64,000 nucleotides of DNA from the NCBI RefSeq assembly GCF_014643775.1, contig NZ_BMKC01000001.1, positions 248,001-312,000 of the forward strand, given 5' to 3'. The stretch comes from Arenimonas soli. Lineage in GTDB: Bacteria; Pseudomonadota; Gammaproteobacteria; Xanthomonadales; Xanthomonadaceae. Below the pieces are notes generated by a model. It saw nothing but the letters and a program-made list of their open reading frames with translations, did not search any database and was not told the DNA's origin. The position numbers were made by a program, and so were the translations under genes. This document shows, piece after piece, positions 50,978-61,417 of this stretch (positions are counted from its first letter, which is position 1; each line of letters starts with the position of its first letter).

Positions 50978-51568
50978 ATGCTCAGCCACGCCGTGACCAT
51001 TGAAGCCGCCGACGCCGCAAGCGTGCCAGAGCGCGACGCGGACCATGCCCTGGTCCGGGCCGCCGGCGCCGGCGACATGGCCGCCTTCGAACAGCTCTAC
51101 CGCCGGCACCACCGGCGGATATTCGCGCTGCTGCGCCGGCTGTCCGGGCATGAAGCCCGCGCCGAGGACCTGCTGCAGGAAGCCTTCGTGAAAGCCTGGC
51201 AGGCCCTGCCGGGTTTTCGGTTCGAAAGTGCCTTCGGCACCTGGCTGCACCGGCTGGCGGTGAACACCGCGCTGATGGAACTGCGCAGCCGCCGCGGCGG
51301 CGAGGACCGGGAAACGGACGACTCCGCGCTGGAATGGCAGGGCACCGCCGACAGCGCCGGCCAGCGCACGGCGCTTGGCCTGGACCTGGAACGAGCCGTC
51401 GCGACCCTGCCGCCGCGGGCACGCGCCGTGCTGGTGCTGTACGACGTCGAAGGCTGGAAACACGAAGAAATCGCCGACGAGCTGGGCATGGCCGTCGGCA
51501 GTTCCAAGGCCCAATTGCATCGCGCGCGCCAGCTGCTGCGCACGCGCCTGGGAGGACACGATGACTGA
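50978..51568 (+). CDS. ECF-type RNA polymerase sigma factor (second in window)
   Basis: A 196-residue ECF sigma factor. Region 2 reads AAFEQLYRRHHRRIFALLRRLSGHEARAEDLLQEAFVKAWQALPGFRFESAFGTWL; region 4 reads RAVATLPPRARAVLVLYDVEGWKHEEIADELGMAVGSSKAQLHRARQLLR. The ATG at 50978 or a GTG two codons earlier may be used. It is the first gene of an operon with a single-span anti-sigma factor (8-base overlap) and a DUF4097 protein, the same three-gene plan as the ECF-PDZ operon near 24 kb. Confidence 0.88.
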   Translation: MLSHAVTIEAADAASVPERDADHALVRAAGAGDMAAFEQLYRRHHRRIFALLRRLSGHEARAEDLLQEAFVKAWQALPGFRFESAFGTWLHRLAVNTALMELRSRRGGEDRETDDSALEWQGTADSAGQRTALGLDLERAVATLPPRARAVLVLYDVEGWKHEEIADELGMAVGSSKAQLHRARQLLRTRLGGHDD

Positions 51569-52019
51569 CCACGAACTTCGCTGGCAGCTGCGCCAGTTGC
51601 CCCGGGAGGCCGACCCGGCCCACGACCTGTGGCCGGGCATCGCCGCCCGCCTGCAGCCACCGGCGGCCAAACGCCGCCGGCCCTGGCTGGCCGGACTCGC
51701 CCTGGCCGCCTGCCTGTGCCTGGCGGTCGGCCTGGCCGTGGTGCTGGGGCCGGTGGCCGCGCCCGCCGGGGACCCGGCCGCCGAGCTGGTGCAGCGCGAA
51801 GCCCGGGCCCTGACCCGTGAATACGAAGCCGCCTTGCTGGAGTTGCAGGCCGCGCCGCTGCCCGACGACCTGGCGCCGGTCCTGGCCACGCTGGACGCCA
51901 GTGCCGGCCAGATCCGCGACGCCATGGCCGAGCAGCCCGGCTCCGCCCGCCTGCTCGACCAGCTCAAGCGCACCTATTCCCGCCGCCTGGCCCTGACCCA
52001 GCGCGCCGCGCTGGGCTGA
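51561..52019 (+). CDS. Putative anti-sigma factor
   Basis: A 152-residue protein beginning MTDHELRWQLRQLPREADPAHDLWPGIAARL, the LP-x4-P-x2-DLW pattern common in Xanthomonad anti-sigma factors, then one membrane helix (LAGLALAACLCLAVGLAVVLG, about 44-64) and a helical periplasmic domain. It has no zinc motif. GGAGG precedes the ATG, which overlaps the sigma gene by 8 bases. It should hold the sigma factor at the membrane until a signal releases it. Confidence 0.78.
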   Translation: MTDHELRWQLRQLPREADPAHDLWPGIAARLQPPAAKRRRPWLAGLALAACLCLAVGLAVVLGPVAAPAGDPAAELVQREARALTREYEAALLELQAAPLPDDLAPVLATLDASAGQIRDAMAEQPGSARLLDQLKRTYSRRLALTQRAALG

Positions 52020-52052
52020 GCCATCCGGACACATATAGATAAGGAGTACGCC

Positions 52053-52961
52053 ATGTTCACCCGACTGACCTGCCTCGCGGTCTCCCTGCTCTGGGCCCTG
52101 CCGGCCCTTGCGGCCACACCCATCGACCAGACCCGGCCGCTGGCCGCCGACGGCAGCCTGCGCATCGAAAACATCAAGGGCCAGGTGCTGGTGCAAACCT
52201 GGGACCGGCCCGAAGTGCACGTCACCGGCAGCCTGGGCGACGGCGTCGAAAAGCTCGAGATCGGGCCCGGCGGCGACAGCCTATCGATCAAGGTGAAGTA
52301 CCCCAACAGCGGCGGCGGCTGGTTCGGCGGCGGCAACCGGTCCGAACCCAGCCGGATCGAAGTACGCATGCCCGCCGGCGCCTCGCTCGACATCGACGTG
52401 GTCAGCGCCCAGGTGGACGTGCGGGGGCATGCGGGGCGTCGCCTGGTGGTGGACAGCGTCAGCGGCGGCGTGCGGGTGCGCGACAGCCGCAGCGGGGAGG
52501 CGCGCTTCGACCTGGTCAGCGGCGACCTCCAGGCCGAACTCGACAGCGACGACATTTCCGTGGACACCGTCAGCGGCGACATCCGGCTGTCGGGCCGGGG
52601 CGGCGGCGAGCTGGGCGTGGACACCGTTTCCGGCGACGCCGAGCTCGCGTTCGAAAGCCTGCGTCGCGTGGTCATGGATAGCGTGTCGGGCGACCTGGAG
52701 CTGCGGACCGGGCTGGCCCCGTCGGGGCGCATCAGCGCCGACACGGTCAGCGGCGGCGTGCGCCTGCGGCTGCCGGCGGACACGTCGGCCCGGCTGTCGG
52801 TGGAAACCTTCAGCGGGGGCGTTTCCAGCCCCGTGGGGGACGTCAAGACCGAGAAATACGGCCCCGGCAAGACCCTCGACGCCCGCCTGGGTGCCGGGGA
52901 GGGAGAGGTCCGGCTGGTGACTTTCTCGGGTGACGTGCGGATCTCTCTTGACGATAACTAA
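52053..52961 (+). CDS. DUF4097-family periplasmic/surface protein with repeated beta-strand motif
   Basis: A 302-residue exported protein: a signal peptide ends near ALA-ATPIDQ. The rest consists of a right-handed beta-helix-type repeat with about eight copies of D-x-V-S-G-x-hydrophobic (VDSVSGGVRV, FDLVSGDLQA, VDTVSGDIRL, VDTVSGDAEL, MDSVSGDLEL, ADTVSGGVRL, VETFSGGVS, VTFSGDVRI). This is typical of DUF4097 proteins, often found in sigma/anti-sigma operons; function unknown. AAGGAG precedes the ATG and a terminator follows, so it ends the operon. Confidence 0.85.
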   Translation: MFTRLTCLAVSLLWALPALAATPIDQTRPLAADGSLRIENIKGQVLVQTWDRPEVHVTGSLGDGVEKLEIGPGGDSLSIKVKYPNSGGGWFGGGNRSEPSRIEVRMPAGASLDIDVVSAQVDVRGHAGRRLVVDSVSGGVRVRDSRSGEARFDLVSGDLQAELDSDDISVDTVSGDIRLSGRGGGELGVDTVSGDAELAFESLRRVVMDSVSGDLELRTGLAPSGRISADTVSGGVRLRLPADTSARLSVETFSGGVSSPVGDVKTEKYGPGKTLDARLGAGEGEVRLVTFSGDVRISLDDN

Positions 52962-52983
52962 TTGAATTAAAAAGATAAAAAAG

Positions 52984-53013
52984 GCCCGGGGCGGCATGCT
53001 GCCCCGGGCTTTT
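52984..53013 (+). terminator. Intrinsic terminator of the ECF/DUF4097 operon
   Basis: A 9-bp perfect stem (52984-52992 with 53001-53009) with an eight-base loop and TTTT at 53010-53013; A's before the stem make it usable from both sides. Confidence 0.82.
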
Positions 53014-53058
53014 CGCCAACTGGCGCACGGTTTTGCCTATACGGGGCCTTAACCCGGT

Positions 53059-53086
53059 TTGCGGACCGTAAAGATTGCGTTATGCT
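53059..53086 (+). promoter_or_regulatory. Probable sigma-70 promoter of the large TonB-dependent receptor
   Basis: TTGCGG (53059-53064), a 16-base spacer and TATGCT (53081-53086). The resulting leader is about 95 bases and contains small inverted repeats (GACGAAAGTCGTC; ACTCTAGAGT) before a purine-rich GGAGAGAGAG ribosome site. No Fur-box-like sequence was seen here. Confidence 0.5.
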
Positions 53087-53185
53087 CCGACAGCCAAGGC
53101 GTCCTTCAATGACGAAAGTCGTCTTTAGGCTTTTTGAGTCCCGAACTCTAGAGTCACCATCACTCTGACGTTGGAGAGAGAGTAA

Positions 53186-55771
53186 ATGTCTAATTTCAAT
53201 CAGCTGTCCGGCGCGATCCGTTTCGCGCTCCTCGCCGGCGCCGCTTCGACCTTCGCGGCGGTTCCCGCCTTCGCGCAGAACTCCGAAGAGGACGCCGCCA
53301 CCCTCGAAACCATCGAGGTCACTGGCTCCCGCCTGAAGCGTGCCGAGATCGAGGGCGCCGTTCCGGTCGTCGTGATCGACCGCGCTGCCATCGATGCCTC
53401 GGGTGACGTCTCCGTCGCCGACGTGCTGCGCGACTCGACCTTCGCGTCGTTCGGCAACTTCCGTCCGCAGTCCGGTTCGTCCGCCCAGTCGCTGGCTTCC
53501 ATCGACCTGCGTGGCCTGGGCTCGGGTCGTACCCTCGTCCTGATCGACGGCCGTCGCGCCCCGACCAGCCCGATGGCTGCCTCCTCGGGTTCCGACCTCA
53601 ACGCCATCCCGCTGGCTGCCGTTGAGCGCATCGAAATCCTGTCCGACGGCGCCTCCGCCGTGTACGGTTCCGACGCGATCGGTGGCGTGGTCAACATCAT
53701 CACCCGCAAGGACTTCAACGGCGCCGAGCTCCGCTACGGCATCGGTTCGACCGAAGTCACCGGCGGCGACCTGGAAGACATGTCCGTCGTGTTCGGCGCG
53801 TCCTCCGACCGCACCCGCGTGATCGGTGGCGCCTCCGGCTCCAAGCGCGGCATGGTCTTCACCCGCGACCAGATCGGTGGCCAGACGCTGGGCGTCTCGA
53901 CCTTCGGCAACAACTACTACAACTGGGACAACCAGTCGATCGAAGCCGTTCCGGGCTTCAGCTGCGACCAGGGTGCGTTCTACTTCCTGGGCAACGGCCT
54001 GTGCTCGTTCAACTTCAACTCGGTTGCCGCGAACGAAGCCAAGGTCGGCAACAAGTCCGTCTTCCTGCGCGCTGATCACCAGATCAACGACAACTGGAAC
54101 GTCTACGGCGCGGCCAACGTGACCAAGGTCGAGACCTTCGGTCGCTACGCCCCGGGTCCGGGCGTGCTGGTGGTCGAAGACGGCACCCCGTCCGACATCA
54201 ACAGCGGCGTTGCCTGCGGCCAGGGCGGTTGCGCCCCGGGTACCACCGACGGCCTGCCGACGTACTACTTCCACCGCTTCGCCGCGGCCGGCAACCGTGA
54301 CAACTTCACGGACGCCACCAATGCCGACTACCTGGTTGGTTTCCAGGGCCAGCTGACCGACACCGTCGGCCTGGACTTCGGCATGCGCCGCACCGACTAC
54401 AAGTTCATCGAACTGGGTCGTGGCTACATCGTGACCGACCTCGCCGCCGCCGCCGCCAACAGCGGTGCCTATGACCTGGCCAACCCGTATGGCGCCGACC
54501 CGTCGGTGCTGGCTGGCATCCAGGCCACCATCAACCGCGAGTCGCGTTGGCAGACCGACGAAATCTACGGCCTGGTCAGCTTCGACCTGTTCGAGATGGG
54601 CGGTGGTACCTCGAACGCCGTGTTCGGCGCCGAGTACCGCGAAGACACCTTCTCCGACCAGTACGATTCCCTGTCGGAAGCCACCAGCCAGTCCGGCGGC
54701 CCGGCCATCATCGGTTCGGCCGGCAACTCGTCGGCGGGTTCGCGTGACGCCAAGGCTGCGTACTTCGAGTGGCTGCTGCCGTTCACCAGCACCTTCGACA
54801 TCACCCTGGCCGGCCGTTGGGACAGCTACAGCGACTACGGCAGCGACTTCTCGCCGAAGATCGCCATGCGCTGGCAGCCGCTTGAGACCCTCACCTTCCG
54901 TGGTTCCTACGGCCAGGGCTTCCGCGCCCCGGGCCTGGACATCCTGACCCAGAAGACCACCTTCTCGGCGGAACCGGTGAACGATCCGGCGTCCTGCGCC
55001 GCGCTCGGCCAGCCGACCAACTGCCAGCTGCAGGTCGACACCTTCTTCCAGGCGAACCCGGACCTGGCGTCGGAAAACTCGACCCAGTACAGCGTTGGTC
55101 TGGTTTGGGACCCGCTGGAATGGCTGGACTTCTCGGTTGACTACTACGACATCGAAGTCGAGAACTCGATCTCGCAGATCGGTGCCCAGGACGTCATCAA
55201 CTCCGACCTGGATCCGGCCACCTTCGGTCCGATCCCGCCGGGCCTGAGCATCACCCGTCGTCCGAACGGCGCCATTGACAACATCGTCGGCGGCTATGCC
55301 AACCAGGGTACGGTCACCACCTCCGGTGTTGACTTCCGCATGAACACGAACTTCGACATGGGCGGCTGGGGCGAAATGCGCAACCGCCTGACCGTGTCGT
55401 ACATCGAAAGCTACGAGGTCGATGACGAGCGTGGTTCGGTGACCGAGTTCGCGGGCCGCTTCGGCACCCCGGACATGCGCGCCACCCTGCAGAACATGTG
55501 GACCTTCGGTGACTTCAACGCGGCCTGGAACATCAACTACATCGATGGCCAGACCAACAACACCACCGTTGCCTCCACCATTGGCGGCTACGCCACCAAT
55601 GACGTGCAGCTGTCCTGGAATGCCCCGTGGAACGGCACCATCTCCATCGGTGCCACCAACGTCGGCGATCGTTACCCGCCGCTGAAGGCCTACCAGGGTC
55701 GTCCGTTCAACTTCTTCCTGTACGACGCCTACGGCCGCACCACCTACTTCCGTTACACCCAGACCTTCTGA
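53186..55771 (+). CDS. Large TonB-dependent receptor, apparently highly expressed
   Basis: An 861-residue outer-membrane receptor. Signal peptide about 1-30 (AAVPAFAQ), TonB box [12 protein letters not shown], plug domain ([74 protein letters not shown]), then a barrel ending [10 protein letters not shown]. The plug resembles the Oar/peptide- or carbohydrate-type receptors of Xanthomonads rather than siderophore receptors. Codon use differs from its neighbours (more TCC, GTT, GGT, CTG; fewer rare codons), as in strongly expressed genes. It has its own promoter and a very strong terminator. Ligand unknown; no Fur box was seen. Confidence 0.88.
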   Translation: MSNFNQLSGAIRFALLAGAASTFAAVPAFAQNSEEDAATLETIEVTGSRLKRAEIEGAVPVVVIDRAAIDASGDVSVADVLRDSTFASFGNFRPQSGSSAQSLASIDLRGLGSGRTLVLIDGRRAPTSPMAASSGSDLNAIPLAAVERIEILSDGASAVYGSDAIGGVVNIITRKDFNGAELRYGIGSTEVTGGDLEDMSVVFGASSDRTRVIGGASGSKRGMVFTRDQIGGQTLGVSTFGNNYYNWDNQSIEAVPGFSCDQGAFYFLGNGLCSFNFNSVAANEAKVGNKSVFLRADHQINDNWNVYGAANVTKVETFGRYAPGPGVLVVEDGTPSDINSGVACGQGGCAPGTTDGLPTYYFHRFAAAGNRDNFTDATNADYLVGFQGQLTDTVGLDFGMRRTDYKFIELGRGYIVTDLAAAAANSGAYDLANPYGADPSVLAGIQATINRESRWQTDEIYGLVSFDLFEMGGGTSNAVFGAEYREDTFSDQYDSLSEATSQSGGPAIIGSAGNSSAGSRDAKAAYFEWLLPFTSTFDITLAGRWDSYSDYGSDFSPKIAMRWQPLETLTFRGSYGQGFRAPGLDILTQKTTFSAEPVNDPASCAALGQPTNCQLQVDTFFQANPDLASENSTQYSVGLVWDPLEWLDFSVDYYDIEVENSISQIGAQDVINSDLDPATFGPIPPGLSITRRPNGAIDNIVGGYANQGTVTTSGVDFRMNTNFDMGGWGEMRNRLTVSYIESYEVDDERGSVTEFAGRFGTPDMRATLQNMWTFGDFNAAWNINYIDGQTNNTTVASTIGGYATNDVQLSWNAPWNGTISIGATNVGDRYPPLKAYQGRPFNFFLYDAYGRTTYFRYTQTF

Positions 55772-55793
55772 TTTGGGTTTAATCGGTTGATTC

Positions 55794-55825
55794 GAAGGGC
55801 CCCGGCAACGGGGCCCTTCTTTTTT
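55794..55825 (+). terminator. Very strong intrinsic terminator of the large receptor gene
   Basis: An 11-bp perfect stem (55794-55804 with 55809-55819) capped by a GCAA (GNRA-type) tetraloop and followed by six T's. Confidence 0.94.
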
Positions 55826-55851
55826 GCGGGGTCGCCCCGGACAATGGCGGC

Positions 55852-56841
55852 ATGGAACCGACCCACGACACCGCAGCCGACGCCTCCGCCCGGCGTGCCG
55901 CCTGGAGCGCCTACTGGGCCACCGGCGGCTTGCATTCGTGCGTTGGCAGCTTCGACGGCAACTACAGCGGTGCCATCGGGGCCTTCTGGCGCGGCGTCTT
56001 CACCGACCTGCCCGACGGCCCCGTCCGGGCCCTGGACCTGGCAACCGGCAATGGCGCCCTGCCGAGGCTGCTGTGGGAACACCGCGCGGGCCGCCCCGGC
56101 CTGGAAGTGGACGCCGTGGACCTGGCCCGGCTGGCACCGGCCTGGCTCGATCCCGGGCAGCACGCGGGCCTGCGCTTCCATTCCGGCGTGGCCATGGAAC
56201 ACCTGCCATTCCCCGATGCCAGCTTCGACCTGGTAACCAGCCAGTACGGATTTGAATACGCGCACCGCGAGGCCGCGCTTGCCGAGGCCCTGCGCGTGCT
56301 CCGGCCGGGTGGCCGGCTGGCGCTGGTGATGCACCATGCCGGTTCGGTGCTGGTGCGGGTGGGTCGCAGCGAACTGCAGAACCAGGCGCTGCTGCTGGCG
56401 CCCGACGGGTTGCTGTCGGCCACCGCGGCGGTGCTGCCCTGGGTCGCCCGGGCGCGGGCGGGGCAAGACCCCAGCGGCGAACCCGATGCACTGCGGGCCC
56501 GCACGGACTACAACGCCGCGATCCAGGCGCTTGCCGCCGCCATCGCCGGCTCGGACGCGCCTGATTTGCTGGTCGAGGCGCGGGCCTGGGTGAACCGCCT
56601 GCTTGCCGGGACCGGTCCCGACCCGGCACCGGCCCTGGCCACCCTGGCGACCTACCGCGAGGGCCTGGTCGGCGCCGGCTTGCGGACCGGCGAACTGATC
56701 GAACATGCGCTGGACGACGAGCAGTCTGCGGCCCTGGTCTCGGCGCTGCAGGCCGCGCGCCCTGCCGGCCGGGTTCGGGTTGGCCTGGTGTCGCAGGCCG
56801 AGGGCCTGCTGGGTTGGGGGCTGCGCCTGGACCCGGCCTGA
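55852..56841 (+). CDS. Class I SAM-dependent methyltransferase
   Basis: A 329-residue methyltransferase. Motif I reads VRALDLATGNGALPRLLW (about 60-78), followed by an acidic VDAVDLARL, LPFPDASFDLVTSQYGFEY (motif IV/post-I region) and LRVLRPGGRLALVMHH. The C-terminal 120 residues are extra helices of unknown role. It begins 27 bases after the receptor terminator, so it is transcribed separately. The substrate is unknown. It lies next to a sulfotransferase and an oxygenase, both small-molecule or peptide modifiers. Confidence 0.8.
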   Translation: MEPTHDTAADASARRAAWSAYWATGGLHSCVGSFDGNYSGAIGAFWRGVFTDLPDGPVRALDLATGNGALPRLLWEHRAGRPGLEVDAVDLARLAPAWLDPGQHAGLRFHSGVAMEHLPFPDASFDLVTSQYGFEYAHREAALAEALRVLRPGGRLALVMHHAGSVLVRVGRSELQNQALLLAPDGLLSATAAVLPWVARARAGQDPSGEPDALRARTDYNAAIQALAAAIAGSDAPDLLVEARAWVNRLLAGTGPDPAPALATLATYREGLVGAGLRTGELIEHALDDEQSAALVSALQAARPAGRVRVGLVSQAEGLLGWGLRLDPA

Positions 56842-56848
56842 GGCGCGC

Positions 56849-58543
56849 TCAGGCCTCGGCGGGCTCGTCGCCCAGGACAGCCAGCAGCGGCGCCAGGTCG
56901 TCTTCGTAGTGCCGCCAGCGACCGATCGACCGCGTGTGCACCGGCTGGCGCACCTGCCAGCGGCTGGGCGTCTGCACGCCACGTTCGCTGCGGTGGAAGT
57001 CCAGGCAGGCCGGGTCCCAGTCCAGGCCCAGGAAATCCAGGGCGCGCCGGGCCTGGGCTTCGGTGTCGGCGGCTACGTCCTCGTAGCGCACTTCCAGGAT
57101 CGGCAGCGGCAGCACCGCCTGCCAGTGGCGCATCATCCGGGACTGCAGGCGGACCAGGTGGCCGATGCCGTCCAGGCGCGTGGCCAGCCGCTCGGCCAGT
57201 GCGAAGTTTTCCCCGTAGATCGAAATGGCCACGTCGCGTGGATCGCGCCGGCACCACAGCACGCGCGCCTTCGGGAACATCAGCGCGACCAGGCCAAGCA
57301 GGTAGTAGTTCATCGGGTATTTGTCGACCACCCGCGCCGTGCCGGCGGGCGCCTGGCGCAGGGCGGCCGCCAGGTAACGCTTGGCGGCGGCGGGCAGGGG
57401 TTCGAGCGCGATGTCTTCCAGGATGTGCGGCCACTGCTGCGGCCGGCCCCGGCGCGAAGGCAGGTCGCGGGCGATCAGGGAGATGTCGGGCAGTTCGCCG
57501 GCGCCGTGCACCTGCGGGTGGGCGGCCAGCATCTGCTCGAGCAGGGTGGTGCCGCTGCGCGGCATGCCGACGATGAAGACCGGCCGCTCGTCGGTGCTGC
57601 CCAGGCCGGCGGCGCGTTCGAACAGGTCGCGGTTGAAGACCGCCAGGCTGGATTCGACGCGACTGGCCAGGTCGCCGGCATCGGGTTCGCCCTGGTCGCG
57701 CCGGCGCGCGGCATTGGCTGCGTGCCAGGTCTGCATGGCGCGCGGGTAGTCGCCGCGGCCGTCGAAGACTTTGCCCAACTCGTAGCCGACCAAGGCGCGT
57801 TCGTCGTCGCCGCGGGCGGGGTCGTCCAGCAGGGCCTGGGCCTGCGCGACCCGGGCGTCCGCCGCCTGGCCCCGGCGCAGGCCCAGCAGGCCAGCCAGGG
57901 GAAAGGCCCAGCCCGGGCGCAGCGACAGGGCCTCTTCGTAGGCGGCTTCGGCCTGGTCGCGTCGCCCGGTGATTTCTTCGGCCTGGGCCCGCGCCATCCA
58001 CAGGTTCGCCGAACCGGGGTCGCGCTGCAGCGCCTGTTCGTAAAGGGCGCTCGCAGCATCGGCATCGCCGAGCCGGCTCAGGGTTTCGCCCAGCTTGAGT
58101 TCGACGCTTTCATCGCCGGGCCGCAGGCTGGCCAGGGCGCGCCACAGGGGCAGGGCGTCGGCGGCGTCACCGACTTCGAATTCCGCCTGCGCCAGGCGTT
58201 CGAGCACGCGCACGTTGCCGGGCTCGAGTGCATGCGCCCGCCGCAGCGGCGCCAGGGCGTCGTGCAGGTGGCCCTGGCGGGCCAGGGTCAGCCCGATGAA
58301 GTGCCAGCCTTCGGCGAAGCCCGGCTGCAGCGCGACGCAGGCGCGGAAGTGATTCATGGCGTCGTCGGGCCGGCCCAGGTGGGCCAGCAGGCAGCCCAGT
58401 TCGAAGCGCGGCGCCACCGAGTCCGGCGCCAGCTCGCAGGCCCGCTGCATGTGCTGCAGGGCCAGGCCGGTGTTGCCGGCCTGCAGCGCGGCCTGGGCCT
58501 GCTGCTTGTGTCCGGCTGCGGTGGCGGGGGCGGGCGGGTTCAT
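56849..58543 (-). CDS. TPR-repeat sulfotransferase
   Basis: A 564-residue protein. Residues 10 to about 290 form seven or so tetratricopeptide repeats (QAALQAGNTGLALQHMQRACELAPD, AEGWHFIGLTLARQGHLHDALAPLRRAHALEPGN and similar). The C-terminal 270 residues are a sulfotransferase domain with the PAPS 5'-phosphosulfate loop PRSGTTLLEQML (Pro328-Thr333) and a 3'-phosphate-type segment (VLWCRRDPRDVAISIYGENFA). It should transfer sulfate from PAPS to a protein or small molecule chosen by the TPR part. It is convergent with the methyltransferase (7-base gap) and divergent from the oxygenase. Confidence 0.87.
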   Translation of the reverse strand: MNPPAPATAAGHKQQAQAALQAGNTGLALQHMQRACELAPDSVAPRFELGCLLAHLGRPDDAMNHFRACVALQPGFAEGWHFIGLTLARQGHLHDALAPLRRAHALEPGNVRVLERLAQAEFEVGDAADALPLWRALASLRPGDESVELKLGETLSRLGDADAASALYEQALQRDPGSANLWMARAQAEEITGRRDQAEAAYEEALSLRPGWAFPLAGLLGLRRGQAADARVAQAQALLDDPARGDDERALVGYELGKVFDGRGDYPRAMQTWHAANAARRRDQGEPDAGDLASRVESSLAVFNRDLFERAAGLGSTDERPVFIVGMPRSGTTLLEQMLAAHPQVHGAGELPDISLIARDLPSRRGRPQQWPHILEDIALEPLPAAAKRYLAAALRQAPAGTARVVDKYPMNYYLLGLVALMFPKARVLWCRRDPRDVAISIYGENFALAERLATRLDGIGHLVRLQSRMMRHWQAVLPLPILEVRYEDVAADTEAQARRALDFLGLDWDPACLDFHRSERGVQTPSRWQVRQPVHTRSIGRWRHYEDDLAPLLAVLGDEPAEA

Positions 58544-58638
58544 GCGGACGCGGGTGGCTTCGGGGCCACAAGTCTAACCGCCCGGCCGGCGGGGCCGCGG
58601 CAGTAGAATGGGCGGATGTCCCCGCACCCGCGACGCCC

Positions 58639-59328
58639 ATGATCAGCAATGAACTCGACATCGCGCCTTACCGCCAGCGCCTGGCGCAGAACGGCCGCGT
58701 GCAGATCCCCGGTTTCCTGCAGGCCGATGCCGCCGATCGCCTGGCCGACTGCCTGCGCCGCGAAGTGCCCTGGACCACGGCCGAACGTGGCCTGCCCGAC
58801 AGCCCGCCCTGGACCGGCGACGTTGCCCGGCAGCGCATGCCCGAGGCCTATCGCCGGGCCGCCGCCGGTTTCCATTTCGTCTACGACCGCTACCTGATGG
58901 TCGAGGCCATGCGCGAGGGCCGCGACCCGCAGCTGGTGCTGCACGCGGTGCTGGCCTTCTTCAACAGCCCCGAGTACCTGGGCTTCATCCGCGAACTCAC
59001 CGGCGATAGCTCGCTGGCCATGGTGGGCGCGCAGGCCACGCGTTACCTGCCCGGGCAGTTCCTGCGCGTGCACGACGACCGCCACGACGACGAGGCGCGG
59101 CGCTACGCCTACGTGCTTAACCTGTCGCGCAACTGGGAAGTGGATTGGGGCGGCCTGCTGCACTTCGTCGACGAAGACGGCGGCCATCGCGAGGCGATGC
59201 TGCCGCGCTTCAATTCGCTGAGCCTGTTCAAGGTGCCGGCCAAACACTTCGTCGGCGTCGTCGCGCCCTGGGCGCAGGAGCCGCGGCTGGCGATCACCGG
59301 CTGGTGGCACGCGCCGCCGGCGGCCTGA
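58639..59328 (+). CDS. 2-oxoglutarate/Fe(II)-dependent oxygenase (prolyl-hydroxylase-like)
   Basis: A 229-residue oxygenase with the double-stranded beta-helix motif set: HxD (RVHDDRHDD; His145, Asp147), the distal iron His203 (KVPAKHFVGVV) and Arg216 (EPRLAITGWWH) for 2-oxoglutarate. It resembles prolyl 4-hydroxylase-like enzymes that hydroxylate proteins or peptides. It is divergent from the TPR-sulfotransferase with a 95-base shared promoter region, suggesting joint regulation. The substrate is unknown. Confidence 0.85.
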   Translation: MISNELDIAPYRQRLAQNGRVQIPGFLQADAADRLADCLRREVPWTTAERGLPDSPPWTGDVARQRMPEAYRRAAAGFHFVYDRYLMVEAMREGRDPQLVLHAVLAFFNSPEYLGFIRELTGDSSLAMVGAQATRYLPGQFLRVHDDRHDDEARRYAYVLNLSRNWEVDWGGLLHFVDEDGGHREAMLPRFNSLSLFKVPAKHFVGVVAPWAQEPRLAITGWWHAPPAA

Positions 59329-59356
59329 GCGGCCGCCAGCGGGCCCACGGCGGGCG

Positions 59357-60835
<1,479 letters not shown>

Positions 60836-61039
60836 GGGGGTCCTTGCTGCGGTTATGCGCTGATTTTAGCGCTTCCGGGCCATCGCCGCCGTGAGGGTAG
60901 GAAGGCGCCGACGGCGCGGGGCGCCCGGTTCCGAGGCTTCGCAGGGTCGATTGGCGATGGGGCCGGTGCCGACCGGCGGGGAAACTTTCCCTGCCGACGC
61001 CAGCCCGGCGCGGCGAGATCCCAAACCCGAGGAACCGCC

Positions 61040-61351
61040 ATGAACAAGACTGTTTCCCTGCTCTCCCCGCTGCTGCTGTGCGCCTTCCTGTCCGGCGGCG
61101 CCCTGGCCGCCGAGAAGGTGGACATCAACAGCGCCGACGCCCAGACCCTGGGTCGCGTGCTCGACGGCGTCGGCCCCAGCAAGGCCGAGGCCATCGTCAG
61201 CCACCGCACCAAACACGGCGCCTTCCGCAGCGCCGACGAACTGGTGGAGGTCAAGGGCATCGGCCTGGCCCTGGTCGAAGCCAACCGCGACCGCATCGAG
61301 GTCGGCGCCGGCAAGGCGCGCGCGCCGGCCGCGGCCACCGCGTCCGACTAA
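61040..61351 (+). CDS. ComEA-like helix-hairpin-helix protein
   Basis: A 103-residue exported protein. Signal peptide about 1-24 (FLSGGALA-AEK), then the double helix-hairpin-helix DNA-binding unit KVDINSADAQTLGRVLDGVGPSKAEAIVSHRTKHGAFRSADELVEVKGIGLALVEANRDRI abbreviated here: NSADAQTLGRVLDGVG and ELVEVKGIG are the two hairpins. Periplasmic ComEA binds incoming DNA during natural transformation in Gram-negatives. Short stand-alone forms such as this are common in Xanthomonads. AGGAA precedes the ATG. A terminator follows. Confidence 0.87.
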   Translation: MNKTVSLLSPLLLCAFLSGGALAAEKVDINSADAQTLGRVLDGVGPSKAEAIVSHRTKHGAFRSADELVEVKGIGLALVEANRDRIEVGAGKARAPAAATASD

Positions 61352-61377
61352 GCCCCACCCCGGGTGGACCCCGACTT

Positions 61378-61403
61378 GGCCCGGTCCGCGCCGGGCCCTT
61401 TTT
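61378..61403 (+). terminator. Intrinsic terminator after the ComEA-like gene
   Basis: A 7-bp perfect stem (61378-61384 with 61391-61397), six-base loop, then TTTTT at 61399-61403. Confidence 0.88.
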
Positions 61404-61417
61404 CCAAGGAGCAGGCC

